Below are positions 11,301-24,375 of a DNA stretch of 64,000 nucleotides, in pieces. Under the pieces are notes generated by a model. The model was not told the origin of the DNA. It did no database searches and saw only the letters and a program-made list of their open reading frames with translations. Both the position numbers and the translations under genes were made by a program. The stretch spans positions 24,184,501-24,248,500 of the forward strand of contig NC_135358.1 in NCBI RefSeq assembly GCF_051622035.1. The letters are read 5' to 3'. The first letter of the stretch is position 1, and every line of letters starts with the position of its first letter. This DNA comes from Arctopsyche grandis. Taxonomy: Eukaryota; Arthropoda; Insecta; Trichoptera; Hydropsychidae.

Positions 11301-14300
11301 TAGGCACCGAGTTGCATCAACTTCGATTGACCGTGCCTCGAGTTTTCTATGTAAATCAACGTGTCAATCGTGAACAAGAATCAAGCACTTTATGGAAGAA
11401 ATGTAATCGGATACTTCCGAGGGGTCGACCAGTGTTGAATTTATATCAATATTCAATTTCTGAAGAACTATATAGGCAACACGAAGAGTGAGCCTTGTGT
11501 ATTGTTTAATATCTTATGAAATATTTATATCAATGTTGTTTTTATTGTATGAACATATATATTTTAGAGATTTGATGGGTGAACTGTCAGCACCAGAAAT
11601 TGAAGGTATATACGAGACTCAACTGAGCTTAGAATTTAAAATTCTTGTACAATTAGGTTGTATATGTACTGTGGATAGACAAGAAGCAAGAAAGTAAGCC
11701 AAATTAATAATATGATAATTTTATTAAATTATTGGAGCAGATTAACAATTAGTTTTAATTTTTAGACTAGCATCGCAAAACAATAATGTGGACAGTTTTA
11801 CACTCAATCAATTGCAGTTTAAAAGTATAGCATATCAACCATATCTACCAAAAATTGTAAGTTTAAATCTATCTCTTGGTTTAAGAATAATTCAACAAAT
11901 GCATTTAATAATTAAAAGCGATAATAACTTCACTACAACTTTTAGAATGGTGCACCGGCTTTGAAACACATATTTCTTTATCAACACGTCGGTGTCGGTT
12001 CAAACAGAGCAATGTGGTCTTTGTGTTTAGGCCCAACAAAACGGTCTTACATATTCGTACTAGACACGGTTAAGACGAATCAAATGCCTAATATGAATAC
12101 ACTATTCAACGTTGAGCGCACATCAAAGTATTCTACTTAACAATTCTCTAGTGTGTTTGCAATACAATAAAATTTTGAATTAAATTAATTCTATGTTTTC
12201 AGAATAAACAGTGGCACAAGTGAATCTCAATTACCCCCATCAGACATGACATTTGAAGTAGTTTTCGAAACAAACGTGAAGCAAATATACCGTCTGATTC
12301 AGAGGGCGTTGCAGGATTACAGAGAAGATCATAAAGGCCCGACGTTCTGCGCTGTTCAATCTACTTATTCCATTTCGACGTTGCTGACATTCATGCCTGG
12401 TAATTCTGAAGCTCGTATATTGTTTGTTTTTCGTGCATAGTGGTTGTTCTAATTTAAAATTATATCTATTTCAGGATTGGGAGAATTTCCTTTGGTACCG
12501 ATTTACGTGCGAGATGTTGATACATTGTATGGAGCGTTGGAGTGGCAACGATTAGGCGCTAGAGCCATCGTTCGACATTATTTAAATTTGGATTCTGTTA
12601 TAGATATGACCATAGAGCAGTGTAGGTAAAGTATCTTGACTTTTCATCTACAAGTATATCAAGCTCATAAAAGCTTCCGAGTCTTATATAATTAAATATG
12701 TATATGAGTATGAACCGGTCTGAATATTAACCGTCTGCCCGCAGCCGTCTTCTATGGAAACTTTGGGCGACAAGTCTGTAGCGCGGCTGTCTTCCATAGA
12801 ATTTCTGAACTTTGCACGGGATTTTGAGGCTTATATGCGCCTATTTCAACTGTTGTAAGGTTCAAAATTGGTTGAATGTATTACTGAGAGTTGAATGCCA
12901 TCTATTCAATTTGCTTAAAATGAATATATACCAGTCAAAAATTAGTTTTTTGTGGAACCATACTGAAACCTCGTTTAAGTGACGTCATGTCTTCATACAA
13001 TTATGAAGAATGATTATTTGACAATTAATCCATATATTATGTATTTTATTGTTTAAAAAATACTTTATGTGTTAATTAACATATCTGGTTACTTGAGTAA
13101 ATATTAAAATCTGTATTTAAGGTCGAAAACTCAATTGCCAAATTTGCGAAAAAGGTGCCGCATACAGGGCTTGTTCGCTATATTTATTGCCGCGGGCAAA
13201 GGGTTAATCGCATGATAGTTTATTAAAATATACTACACTGAATATTACTTATTCAAGCAAATATTATTTTAGATATTTTCATTTACCGTTGGGTAATATG
13301 CCGGCAGATCCAACCCTATTTGGTACCGATTTATTTTTTGCACGACATTTAATCAAACACAATTTCGTCTTATGGTGTTCCGACATGGATAGGCCGGATC
13401 TTGGTGGTCGAGAAATTGACGACAACCGGTATGTACCCTCAAATAAAACATTCGTAGTCAATTCTTTCTTTCGTTTGATGTAACTTATTCTATTACAGAC
13501 TAGTAAGTGAAACTGAAGAACTTGGAGCGAATACTCACTGCGCAAGTGGTGCATATTCTAATGTTTGTGTTGAATTGGAAATCGATTCCTTAGCAGTGTG
13601 TGCTCTGATGCAGGCATCGCAAATATTACAAATTGAAGGAACCAGCGTTGCAACATCTTTCGGTGCCCAACTGCAACCTCTCATTCCGGATTCAATCAGT
13701 AAGTGTATTAGCATATATAAACATTAAGCAGTTAAAGAAATATTCTGATTTTATATGTATTCAAAGGTGCCAATACTTTTTTAAACTATGACGAGTCGGC
13801 CCAATGTAGTGCCGTTTTTAAAGTTCTTCGTACAATGATCAGCACGTGGCTCAGAGATGTTGCTGCTTATAAGAATGTCTTTGCCGATTTTCAACTGACG
13901 CATTTCTATAGGTATGTAAATACATACATTCTTGCATATTTATTGGTATGGTTAAATTAGTTAAACAGTTGGAAACAAATAGTGATCATAATATAAACTT
14001 GTAATATGTTTCAGGTGGTTGCGTACTCCTACGTGCCTTCTTTACGATCCAGCTCTACGTCGGACTTTGCACAATCTAATGAAAAAACTTTTTTTGCAAC
14101 TTATTGCCGAATTTAAACGTCTAGGTTCACAAATCGTCTTCGCAAATTTTAACAAGATTATTCTCTCTACGAAAAAAAAATCTATCTCGGACGCTATTGG
14201 TATAATTTTGAAATTAAATCAATTTGTATTACAACAAAATTTTCTCTCATTAAATTGATCAATATTTTATAGGTTATGTTGAATTTGTTGTACAGAGCAT

Positions 14301-16115
14301 TAGAAATAAAGAAATTTTCCATGGAATTGAAATATCATATAAACAATGCTGGTCATATTTATTATGGTTAGATCTTGCTAACAATGCTGGAATAAAGGTT
14401 TGTTATACATTATTTCTAGCATTTATAAACCAGATGATCTTTATTTTGAATAATAATGAGTTCATACTTTTTTCCAGGGAAAACTACCGAGAGGTTTAAC
14501 CGAAGTTGGGGAGTCTAAATCAGTTAATAATACTCAAATTGAAAATTCTCAAGAAGTAGAAGAAGAGGTAAGATGTGATATTTTTTTTTCTACAATTCAT
14601 ATACATATGTACATGCATATAACGTGGTATAATCATTCATGTTTACATAGTCTTCAATTGAAATGAATTGGAATCTCATGGAGTATTTACCGATGCTGGT
14701 CCGAGAACAATTCGCTGGATCTGTCGCAGGGTTTGTGAGTGTTGCTCATACTCAACCAGAAGATATTCTTACACTCGTCAGAGGCGAAATATCGCAAAAA
14801 TTATTCCAGTTAGTACAATGATAGATTATAATATACAAGATTTTTTTCTAAGTAAGAATTGTTTACATATTCAAACATCGTAAGTTGTCACTTTAGAATG
14901 AACCCTGATTGGGAACATGCTTTATCGTGTCTATAATTCTTTTAATTCTAAGCTCTTAAATCTTGAAAGCTATTTTACAGTACCATTTCATTCAAACTGT
15001 TACCGACTGGTATAGGGAACTGATGGCAAAGATTTTCTACGAGGACTATTCAAAGTACTCGGACATCAATGATAATTATGTACAAAAATGGTTAAGATAT
15101 ACATATATTTATTATGATTTTGAGTTACAATACTTATTATTTTGTTATGAAACGATTCTTACAAAAAGAATAACCTTCATATATGTGTACTACATTTAAA
15201 TTGAATTTTAATTACCTACATATACATATACTTATTAATACACAGGATAGTAGAAAAAATTCACACGAAATCGTCATCAGTGAAAACAGCAAATGATGGA
15301 AGTCTTATGAGTATATATTTCGAAAATCAAACTGAACATAGAAACCCAGCTCTCGAATTCATTAACGCGCTGTGTAAAGTCTTCTATTTAGCAACTGAAT
15401 TAACTGACGAGGTAAACCTAATTATGATTTATGGCAAGTGTTTGGATGACTTTATGCTAAATTGTGTTTTATATTCAGGTGGATCTTCTTCGACGAAATC
15501 TCCTCAAACTGATCGGCATCGGAGAATTCAGCGAGGCAGCAGTCTGGCGAGATCCGTGCGCTTCGTTCACTCTCTGTGAAGTTATATGCAAGGTTTGCAA
15601 TCACTGTCGAGACATTGATATGTGCAAGGACAATCACCGAGACATAGAAGGCAATCGGTACCGATGAGTCTATAACTATGATAATTTCTCTAAATTTTTT
15701 TTGTAATCTTACAGCAAATTTTATGTTACAGACCGGTTTGCCTTTGTCCCGTCTGTGGAACAGCATACGAGAACGCTGAGTTAGAACATCGTCTGCTCGA
15801 AGCTCTCAATAAAAAAACTATGTCTTTCATATTACAAGATTTAATATGTGGCCGTTGTCATCAAGTATGCATATACATACACATACATAAATTTATTTAT
15901 TTTCCTTTTTTTTTCATTCCATCTAATTGTTTCGATATGTTTAGGTGAAAAGGGAGAATTTAGCCAACGTGTGTACCTGTGCTGGTGACTTCAAACTGAT
16001 GCTGTCAAGGAAAGATATTGTCACCACATTAAAAACGTTTAAAATCATCTCCGAATACTTCAAAATGCCCCTTTTGTATGAAGCAGTTTTGTTCAATTTG
16101 CAGACCATTCAATGA
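5551..16115 (+). CDS. POLE: DNA polymerase epsilon catalytic subunit
   Basis: Leading-strand replicative polymerase with proofreading 3'-5' exonuclease, acting in the nucleus with the CMG helicase. 37 exons with GT-AG junctions sum to 6,828 nt, i.e. 2,275 residues; human POLE has 2,286. The ATG at 5551 is the first in-frame start and gives an N-terminus of the expected length. All catalytic signatures are intact: exonuclease D273/E275 in FDIETTK, polymerase motifs [16 protein letters not shown] and ELDTDG, and two C-terminal cysteine modules. The exons are described in three blocks below. Introns are mostly 60-120 bp; the longest, 12626-13272, carries a piggyBac-type MITE. The gene is convergent with the kinesin, with 247 bp between the stop codons. 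Confidence 0.97.
8406..10497 (+). other. POLE: POLE exons 11-16: polymerase palm, fingers and thumb
   Basis: Exons: 8406-8515, 8592-8710, 8795-9117, 9195-9432, 9508-10263, 10339-10497. Exon 11 holds [13 protein letters not shown], and exon 13 has the later cysteine in TICQKENSF; together they match the ligands of the 4Fe-4S cluster in the P-domain of POLE. Motif B is [11 protein letters not shown] in exon 13 and motif C is [12 protein letters not shown] in exon 14. Confidence 0.95.
10621..16115 (+). other. POLE: POLE exons 17-37: inactive B-family C-terminal half and zinc modules
   Basis: Exons: 10621-10794, 10870-10957, 11034-11176, 11255-11487, 11568-11693, 11766-11856, 11946-12127, 12203-12399, 12475-12625, 13273-13428, 13499-13698, 13767-13911, 14015-14199, 14273-14397, 14478-14567, 14651-14812, 14981-15090, 15246-15411, 15479-15657, 15732-15864, 15945-16115. 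The non-catalytic half is structural in the replisome. CysA is CKVCNHC..C with CLCPVCG (exons 35-36). CysB is CGRC with CTC (exons 36-37) and docks the POLE2 subunit. The donor of exon 32 (14812) was chosen because it alone keeps frame. Confidence 0.93.
12731..13203. mobile_element. piggyBac-type MITE in POLE intron
   Basis: A 473 bp segment is bounded by TTAA on both sides (12727-12730 and 13204-13207). Its ends, CCGTCTGCCCGCAGC and GCCGCGGGCAAAGGG, are imperfect inverted repeats (12 of 15 match). TTAA target duplication and ends starting CCYT are hallmarks of piggyBac transposons. There is no transposase reading frame, so it is a non-autonomous copy. Confidence 0.82.
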
Positions 16116-16362
16116 TATTTTGTATTATTAATTTATGTATTATATTTTATATGGATAAAACCGGATTAATCAAAAATCTTAATTAAATAAATCCAATTTA
16201 AATTAAAATTCATAATATCTTTATTTTATTATCAATATACAAACATATACGGCTAATTATAATATTTAATTATTCAGATATTAGAATATCAAATTCAATG
16301 AATAATTAAAACAGTCAAAAAAATAATATCTACAATACAATATGTCGACAAACTTTTATATA
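16116..16362. other. Convergent 3' ends of POLE and the kinesin
   Basis: Short AT-rich spacer between two stop codons facing each other. AATAAA on + near 16186 can serve POLE, and TTTATT on + near 16221 can serve the minus-strand kinesin. The 3'UTRs probably abut or overlap. Confidence 0.5.
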
Positions 16363-19300
16363 TCAATCATTGTGATAAAAGAAGCTTCGCTTCTTTTTTT
16401 CACTGTTCAGCAATGTTGAGTCATTTTCCTTGTTATAAATTCTAAAATGAACAAAATCATTAATTTTAGTTTTAAAAAGTACATATGTACATGTAAATAA
16501 GTTACTATACCTTGGAAATTTCGATTGATTTTCACTTTCAGATTGTGAATCGCCCTTATATACTTTGTCATCATTACATTCCATATTTTCACTCGTATCA
16601 TCGCCATTTGAGCTTTGATTCTAAAATTTCAAATTACAAAATTAAAAAAAAAATCAAAATTGAAACATTCAAAGCGTGCACCTTGTAAAATTAACAAACC
16701 TCATTCGAATCATGCCTATTGAGACATATTTCACTGTTGCATTTACAATTACTATTACACTTTGAATCTACCCTCCGGCATCCACACCTTCGTGAACAAT
16801 TTGTCTTGCAAGCGCACTTGACTTGACCGTCGCTCGTCCGTTTGACGATGATTTCAGATTCGTCTGAGATCGTCACGGTTTGTCGTGTCTGAAAAATAAA
16901 TAATATGCCAAGCTCGTTATAGTCAAGTTAATTATTTTATAAATTTACAATAGAAATAAGTAATATACCTTAAGGTTACGTTTAGATACAGGGGTATTAC
17001 GCCAATCAGGATCTTTAGAAAATGACTCTTCAAAGGACTCGTCTTCTGCATCTCCCCAGTTAATCTCTTCTAACTTCTTATGAATTATGGGATTTTTTTG
17101 GGACCCCTTCATGGGAATTTTACGTCGTTTGATATTAATGGACTCGATTTCTCCGTTCAGCGCCATGTTTTCTTCTTGTAGTTCGGCCTAATATAAAACA
17201 AAATAGCAACAAATTATTTGGTTAGTTTATAATTCCAAGTGGTCAGTAAAAAAATGAAAAATTTATCACTTATTAATTATATACTTGATCAGTAACTTAT
17301 TCTAAATGATCAGTAGAATATAATAAACGATCAGTAAATTATTCATTTTTGTTCAGTAAATAATTATCTTTTTATCAGTAAATAAATCCTTTTTGATCAG
17401 CATTTTATTTTAATACAATTTTCTATCAGTGAAATTATAATTTTTGACAGTTGGATGATGGTGCGTCGATAGGATCAGGATTTTTTATACTAAGAGCCAT
17501 AATGTGATGATAAACGGACTACTACTCATATGTGAACCAGTCACAGGACAACCGGTCGCTCTAGATCGGTCACACGTGATCACCCGTCACACTAAAACTG
17601 GTCACACCCTAAAATCGGTCAACCAGTTTTCTCGTGACCAGTTTTAGTGTGATGGGTGATCAAGTGTGACCGATCTAGAGCGACCGGTTGTCCTGTGACC
17701 GGTTCACATTTGACTAGTAATCACCGAACCAATGCGATATGGCAACACTGACGATTTTCTAGCTGTCAAAATAAAATTAACATTTTAAATGATATTACTA
17801 ATCATCGACCGTTTCATTTTATTTTCTGATCATTTTGGTTTAATAACTGATCATTTATTTTAGTAACTGAGTATATGTCAACTGATCACAGCGTACTGAT
17901 TATTTAGAATACTCACTGATAATTTCGAAATATTTACTGACAATTTAGTTACTTTTGTTGATGAAAAGCTGAATAAATTACAGATCAATTAAATACAAGC
18001 CTAAACAAAATTAAGTTTGAATTGATGAAATTATTGAGTAATCAGTAAATAAAATTATTTATACACATTAAAAAAGAAGTTCTGTATGTATGTATGTACC
18101 TTAGCCTTTTGAACACGTTCAAAAGCATCTTGTAATATTTCAAGACGTTCCAATAAATCACGATCGGGGGCTTTGTCCGTTCCAGTTTTATCATTGTTGA
18201 GTTGTTTAATCAACATTGTTATCTGTATAATACAAATGCAATTAATATCAAAATTAGAATATATGTATACATTATCGCGTTAAATTTAAGTAAATACTAT
18301 ATTATATAAAAACCTTTTCTTCGTGTTGCTTATCTAATTCAGCCAAGTCTCTTTTGTGTTTCGTTGTTTCTTTCAAAAGTTTTTCTTCCAGTTCGTTTAA
18401 CCTGCTTGAATTTTTCCTAAACGAATCACGAAGCTCTTCGTATTTACTGTTCTCTTGATTATTTTTAAATTTGCTGCTTTGAATCTCGCGCTTGGCTTCA
18501 GCTGCCACGTCAAATAAATATTTCAAAGCCGATTTGGCTTCAACCATCGATTGCACCGTGTCCCATTTACTCTTTGCTTTAATTTCTAACATCAAAAACA
18601 ATCGAAATATGTACAGTAGAAATAGTCTTAAATTATTTTTAAAAATATACTAAACTTCTAACGTACCTTGATTTCCTACCAAAATCTTCTGCTGGAGGTC
18701 AGATATTTGAGCCGTCCTCAATTGAATATCCTCTTGTATGGCGGCTATATCAGGATCTTTCGGATTTGCAGCTTTCAATTTTTTCATCTGTTGCGTTAGT
18801 GTTGCACGATCCTCCATCAAACCTTCGAGCGTGCACTCGGCAGCAACCAACGAACCTTTTAGTTCCAATTCTTCGACAACCCACTGCTGCACAGCACCGG
18901 TTTTGCCAGCATTATTCTGACCGCGTTGCTTTTGCGCATACTGTTGCCGTTCCAAAGCCTCCTACGATGTAAATCAATTCATATTAATATGATATAATGT
19001 AATTAATGTAAGAGATTCGTATCTATGCAATGAATTGTATACAATAATACCTTTAATCGTTTGTTGGTAGAAACGGCTTCCTCGACTCTTCTCTTCAGAA
19101 CGTTCTGTTGTTTTGCATGTGTATTTTCCATTTTAACAATAGCACTCTGCATTTTTCGATCTTGGTTACACAGTTTAACAATCTTCTTTTCGTTTTGCAA
19201 TTTCCATTTGCGAAAACGTTCATTCTCGTCACGCATTGTCCTTATTAATTTCACCTGCAAATATATTAATCTATAACGGGAATCTAAGACGATAATACGT

Positions 19301-21971
19301 AGAATTCTTCATATTTTATATATGTATGTACTATCTGCCATGTCTAGAGATGTATTGCATACAACTAGAATTTTAACATATCTTTTTAGAGAAGCATAGA
19401 TTGTTAAGATATTTAAACCCATGAAAAAAACAAAATTTCATCTGTTGATACGTCGTAGATATATATAAATTAATAATTCATACAAAACCGTTTTATTCCC
19501 CAATAATAAATAGATTTATACCTTAGCTGCTTTCATTTGCTGTATTTCGCCGGACAACGTATTAATCTTCAAATCATTCTTTTCTTTCATTTTGATAAGG
19601 CTAGCTTGTTGTTGACACTTTTTCTTCAATGCATTTATTTCGTTTTCTAATTGTTGAATTTTAGCCTTTCGTTCGTCCAGTACTTTTGGATCTAACTTTG
19701 ATTTGAGCTGAGCCGATTTGAGTTGGTGTAAAAGCATATCCTTTTCCTTTTCAAGTTCCGATATTTTAGTTTCGCTCTGTTTGACATTCTGACTATACGT
19801 TTCAAGATTTTGATTGTTCGTCGATAGTTTTTCAGCCATGTTCATCTTTTCCGCCAACGATTTGATCAAATCTTTGAGTTGGTTGTTCTTTGCAGCCTAT
19901 AAATATAATTAAATAAATTGTTATAATGATATAGCTATTAAATACTGAGCCAAATTTTAGTTATAATAACAATTACTTGATCCAAAACATGAGCTTCTTC
20001 TTTTTCATCCAAATCACTAGCATTTAACTTTTCGGGTGAATCGCTCTCTGCCGTATCGTCATCATTTTCGTTTTCTATCTTCACATATTCATCATCATCC
20101 GCAAGTTTCAATATCATTTGACCGCATTGTTTCTGTTCCGTTTGAAGGTCGACGATCTTCGAGCGCATTTTACATATCGAATTATAAGCCTCCTCGTTCA
20201 CAGTCGATTCATTTTTCATTTCTTTCAAATGCTCAATAGTTTGATTACACTCTTCGGTCAGCTCGGTGAGCTTGCGCTCCACTTTATCTTTAGATGCTTC
20301 CGCGAGGAAAGCCCTCTCGATCATATTCGTGTGTTCGCTTAAAGACTTTTGTAATTCTGTAGACAGTTTTTTATTTTTAGCCAAAACCTCTTGATATTTC
20401 TCCTGCAACGCTACGTTTTTTCTGCGTTCTTCTTCGAGTTGCTTTAAAATTTCTGATGTGTCTTGTGATGATATTCCACATCCACTATTTACTATTTGCA
20501 AACGAAGTTCTTGCACCAAATTATTCAATCTGTATAGAAAATACATACATATATGTATATAGTACCTTCAAATAAAATTGTTGTATTTAGGAAATATATG
20601 AACATACCTCATAATCTCGGCAGACTTTGGATCTTGATTAACTATCGGCTTATTGCGAATGTGTCTAGCTCGATCAGCATACCGGAGTGTGCTTATCGTC
20701 TCTTCTAAATTGTAATCCGCTGGACTTACACAAGCAATCATGAGTGTCATTGAGTTCCCACCCAGTGAATCTGTGAATATATTTATACAACATTAAATAA
20801 TGTAACACCTGTGTTAAATGTCTCAAAGCGATTAGTTACCTTGCAAAAGACGAGTCAATTTGCTATCTCGGTAACCAACAAATCCTCTATTTGCACTGTC
20901 TCCCAAGGCAGAAATAACGTTACCAAGTGCTAACAATCCCTGGTTGATTTTAACGCCCTCCTTGAATCGATCGCCAGTCGCTTTCGTTTTTTTCGATCGC
21001 TCTGAACCAGCCAGATCAACCAGATGAAATTTAGACGTCGTCGACTGATTTCTGTTATTTTTAACAATTATTAAAGCGACAAAAATAAATAATCAAACCA
21101 AAATCTAAATGTAGTGAGCAAAATGCAAACAAAAATCTACCGATTTTCTTTATTTTCTTTAAAAATGTGTACGGTGAATATAGCATGACTACGGCTCGAT
21201 TGAAGATTCATTGCAGTAGCTCCGGTTGCACGACCATCGGATCCTCGTACTAGGCATTTTAACGTTTCATCAACCGACGTTACAACTTTTTCAGTTAAAC
21301 CTTAAAAAAAAAATAAGTAAAACCAATTGTACAATAAAAACTATACAATACAAAAAAGTATATATACCAGGCAAGACTATCACTCTATTTTCTTCTCTGA
21401 TGTCGACAATACTTTGTTCCCTAGACTTTGTTGATAGCAAATCATACAATTGTTCCTGATATAACTCCAAGAAAGAAACTTTCACTTTATAATCAAATTT
21501 ATCAGAATTTTCTTCGATGTACTCAAAAATATCGTTAATTGCTCTCGGAATTACTCCAACGTCATATGGTCTGTAGACTGCATCCGAATATGCCGTTCCC
21601 ATAGAGTAGGTTTTGCCTGATCCAGTTTGACCGTACGCAAGAATGGTCACATTGTAACCTATCACACAAAAAGAAAACAGTCAAGAATATACAAAATTTG
21701 GAACGGGATAATAAAAAGGATCGACTTTATAACCTTTTTGCAATCGTTGAACGAGTCCTTTAATGGAGTTATTATAGAAGTCTTCCTGGCTGACTTCGGG
21801 CGGAAATACATGATTGTAAGTGAAGGCCAAGCCTTTGACTTGAACCTGCGGCTCATTGGGTGTGGTTTCCACGCATAGCTCGCATCCACGAGCCAGTTCA
21901 GATTGAATGAGGGGCCGGATTCTGAGTGCCACTTGAACGGTTTCGATGACATCCTCGATTCCGAGGCTCAT
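16363..21971 (-). CDS. KIF4A: Chromokinesin KIF4 / Klp3A
   Basis: N-terminal plus-end-directed kinesin that binds chromosomes and the spindle midzone. Fifteen exons on the minus strand: 21971-21734, 21658-21368, 21300-21141, 21051-20840, 20770-20608, 20529-19977, 19896-19522, 19254-19051, 18961-18667, 18585-18314, 18222-18100, 17187-16969, 16888-16700, 16620-16511, 16441-16363. They total 3,483 nt, 1,160 residues (human KIF4A 1,232, fly Klp3A about 1,200). The ATP P-loop GQTGSGKT is at residues 89-96, switch I is SSRSHAIFT and switch II is [11 protein letters not shown] long coiled coil follows, with a few acidic patches. Residues about 1060-1090 form a nine-cysteine CRC module, CACKTNC to CKCNSEIC, diagnostic of KIF4 and reported to bind Fe-S. 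The C-terminus is basic (KKKR), suiting a nuclear signal. The intron 17188-18099 is occupied by a nested fold-back element. Confidence 0.96.
17230..17985. mobile_element. Large fold-back element of tandem GATCAGTAA units
   Basis: In the kinesin intron, 17238-17430 carries about eight spaced copies of GATCAGTAA or close variants, and 17790-17950 carries about seven copies of the complement TTACTGATC in reverse order. The two blocks flank the smaller inverted element at 17515-17726. This is tandem direct repeats inside inverted arms, the plan of Drosophila FB fold-back transposons. No coding sequence is present. Confidence 0.75.
17515..17726. mobile_element. Inner inverted-repeat element
   Basis: A 212 bp near-palindrome. 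The left arm contains CCGGTCGCTCTAGATCGGTC and the right arm its complement; both arms also carry the CCAGTTTTAGTGTGA block. The outer right end TTCACATTTGACTAGTAATC is identical to the end of the repeat at 4565-4739, so both belong to one family. Confidence 0.85.
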
Positions 21972-23088
21972 CTGTTATGGGTAACAATAAGTAATTCAAA
22001 TAGTTATGACAAAACAAACACGACCAAACCAACACAGAATAGTTTGAAATTGATTAAAATAAGATTACATTACATTTTCTATTATAACAGCAGTGAAATG
22101 AGTTGAAGGGACAAAATCAGAGTCAGCGGCAACCACAGCCGTTACAACTCAAACCACAGCAGCCGTAAAAGCGCCTAACACGGCCAACGTCAACCGACTT
22201 TTTAAAAGATCCTTTTTTCCAGGGCCGCGCCTACCATATGTACAAATGTGTGCAACGCACACAGGCGGCTGAAATATAAAGGCGGCCGAAAGAAATGAGA
22301 GTCGACAAAATTATATTCCTGTGAAAAAACGAAACAAGACATCGTACTTTTTAAAATTCATTTAGTTAGTCGTGTTGTATAGTTGTGGATTGCTGTTGCA
22401 AGCTACAACTTGTAACCAGAGAAATGTAATAATAATAGAAGGGCCCTTACGAATAAATAATTGTTGTCAATATTACGCGGTACGTCTCTATAAATACGCT
22501 ACAACGCACGGAATACAATCGGATCAATTTACTTATAAAAATGTATCCCATGTTGTTTATTGTGTGTTTTTGAATGCATTGTGCAATTTTTACCGATGCT
22601 TTCCCAACTTGCGAGTAATATTATATAAACAAACAGAGAAGTTTTTATCGGACATACGTCGAGCACCAAGCATCAAATACGATTGATGCTAAAATTATTT
22701 AGGATTGTCTGTGGACAATCGTCACTTGATAATATGACGCCTAAAGCCACTTCTATTAATATAACATTTCTCTGCTTACAACACACCCGAACTATAATTC
22801 GAGGAAATAACGGGATAGCAGGTATAGCTTTGGTCCGCATAGAGTTAATTTATCGTATTTTATGTTCTATTATCTTTGCGACTGCCAGATTTATTTCTTC
22901 AAGGATGTTGAATATTGGTTGGTCATCGAAAAAACAATATCCCCTCGATTTGAAGCGGTAATTTTTTATTTTAAACTTTTATAGACACGATACGATGCGG
23001 AACGGAAGTGAAATATTTACAAAAGTAGTTTCTGATCAATGCTTACCTAATGCCTCTATCCAAATCATTAGCCCCACCGTCCTCATGC
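21972..23088. other. Kinesin upstream region, nothing recognised
   Basis: About 60-160 bp upstream of the kinesin ATG the sequence contains CAGC/CAAC-rich stretches that may be 5'UTR. Beyond 22200 it is mixed-composition DNA with short open frames, none resembling a known protein. It may be an old transposon. Confidence 0.35.
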
Positions 23089-23163
23089 AAATCCATTATT
23101 TATTTATTTAACGTTTTTTGACCATTATGGCATTACAGGAAGAACCTAATGCGCCACAATAAT
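23089..23163 (-). mobile_element. SINE/LINE 3' tail with hairpin
   Basis: Read on the minus strand: a stem ATTATTGTGGC pairing (with G-T wobbles) to GCCATAATGGT, a loop containing TTCCTGTAAT, then TTAAATAAATAAATAA. It matches the tail architecture of the copies at 1-78, 28143-28208, 35953-36016 and 62851-62930. An A-rich tract (23165-23265) lies on its 5' side. Confidence 0.7.
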
Positions 23164-24375
23164 AAAATAAAATAAGAGAGGGAGAAAACAAAAAATAAAA
23201 TAAAAAATTAATAGATACAACAAAAAGCAAAAGCAAAAAATTAAAAATTAAAAAAAATAATACAGAATTTAACACGAAATAGCTTGAATGTTTCTTTTAA
23301 TATTTTAATCTGTAGAGTTTGCATGTGGTAAAATTGATGAATAGGTTCATTTGCAGATTTTACAATTTTAATATTTGGGAAATAAGCCCAATTTCAATTT
23401 TTTTTCTAATCAACGGATGTAAGAAGAAGGAATTTGTGATCAGAGAAAAGAATGGAGGATTTCATACCATATTTTTATGTACAACTGTTGAGACGGGAAC
23501 AGGATTTTTTTATGTATTGTATCAAATATTTCAGTAGCGTAAATTACATAATAGTTAATATTTCTGTTACAAGAAATATTAAACCTACGTACATCTTAAC
23601 TTTTTCTTGATTAATTTTTAATGATATATAGCAATTTTTCTTCTTTCTAGTTTAAAGTAGAGTTTTACTTTCTTATGTTTAAACAAAAATAATAATAGCA
23701 TTTTTGAAAAGAAAAATATATATGGCTTGGGTATGTATGTAGCTTTGGAAAAAAGGTTATTAGTGTTAGTGGAAATCTGAAAAGAATTTGAAAATTCTTA
23801 ATTAAAAATAAATTAGATACATTTGTAATTTGTAAATAAAACGAATATTTATAAATATGCACTTTAATTCTAAGATAGGTTTGTGACCTTTAACAACCTC
23901 AAACTGTTATTCGTAAATTAATTATATTTATTGTATAAATGTATGTAACTCACATTTTATTAAACATTTCGGTTGAAATCAAAATGAAACAAAAAATAAT
24001 CTTAAAACAAACTTTATTATAATATAAAATGCATATACAATGTAATACAAATATTTATCGCTATACACTCAACTGACACAATTAATTAAAGAAAGGAATA
24101 AATCTTCGACTATAATCAAACATGTATCATAAAGGCACATACGATAAATTAACTTTAATTTGTATCAGAGGCAATTTTCGTATTCACAGTTATAATATAA
24201 ATAATACAAAAGAAAACCCTCAATATATTTTATTAATCTTTATTTTTATCCTTGAGATATATAAACAATAACTAAAATAGTAAAAAGAATTCAAATAGAA
24301 CGAAAAGTTCGTGTGTACTATGACACTATATCAACATCGCATAATATTTCAAGTAGTATTTATCAGTAGTTCGAT
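23164..24375. other. Intergenic, SEC13 3' flank
   Basis: AT-rich DNA with no recognised gene. TTTATT motifs on + (e.g. near 24010 and 24240) are candidate polyadenylation signals for the minus-strand SEC13 gene. Confidence 0.4.

Noticed and set aside
22372-22961. Open frames upstream of the kinesin
   Set aside because: Two different frames, no domain, no splice logic; possibly an old repeat.
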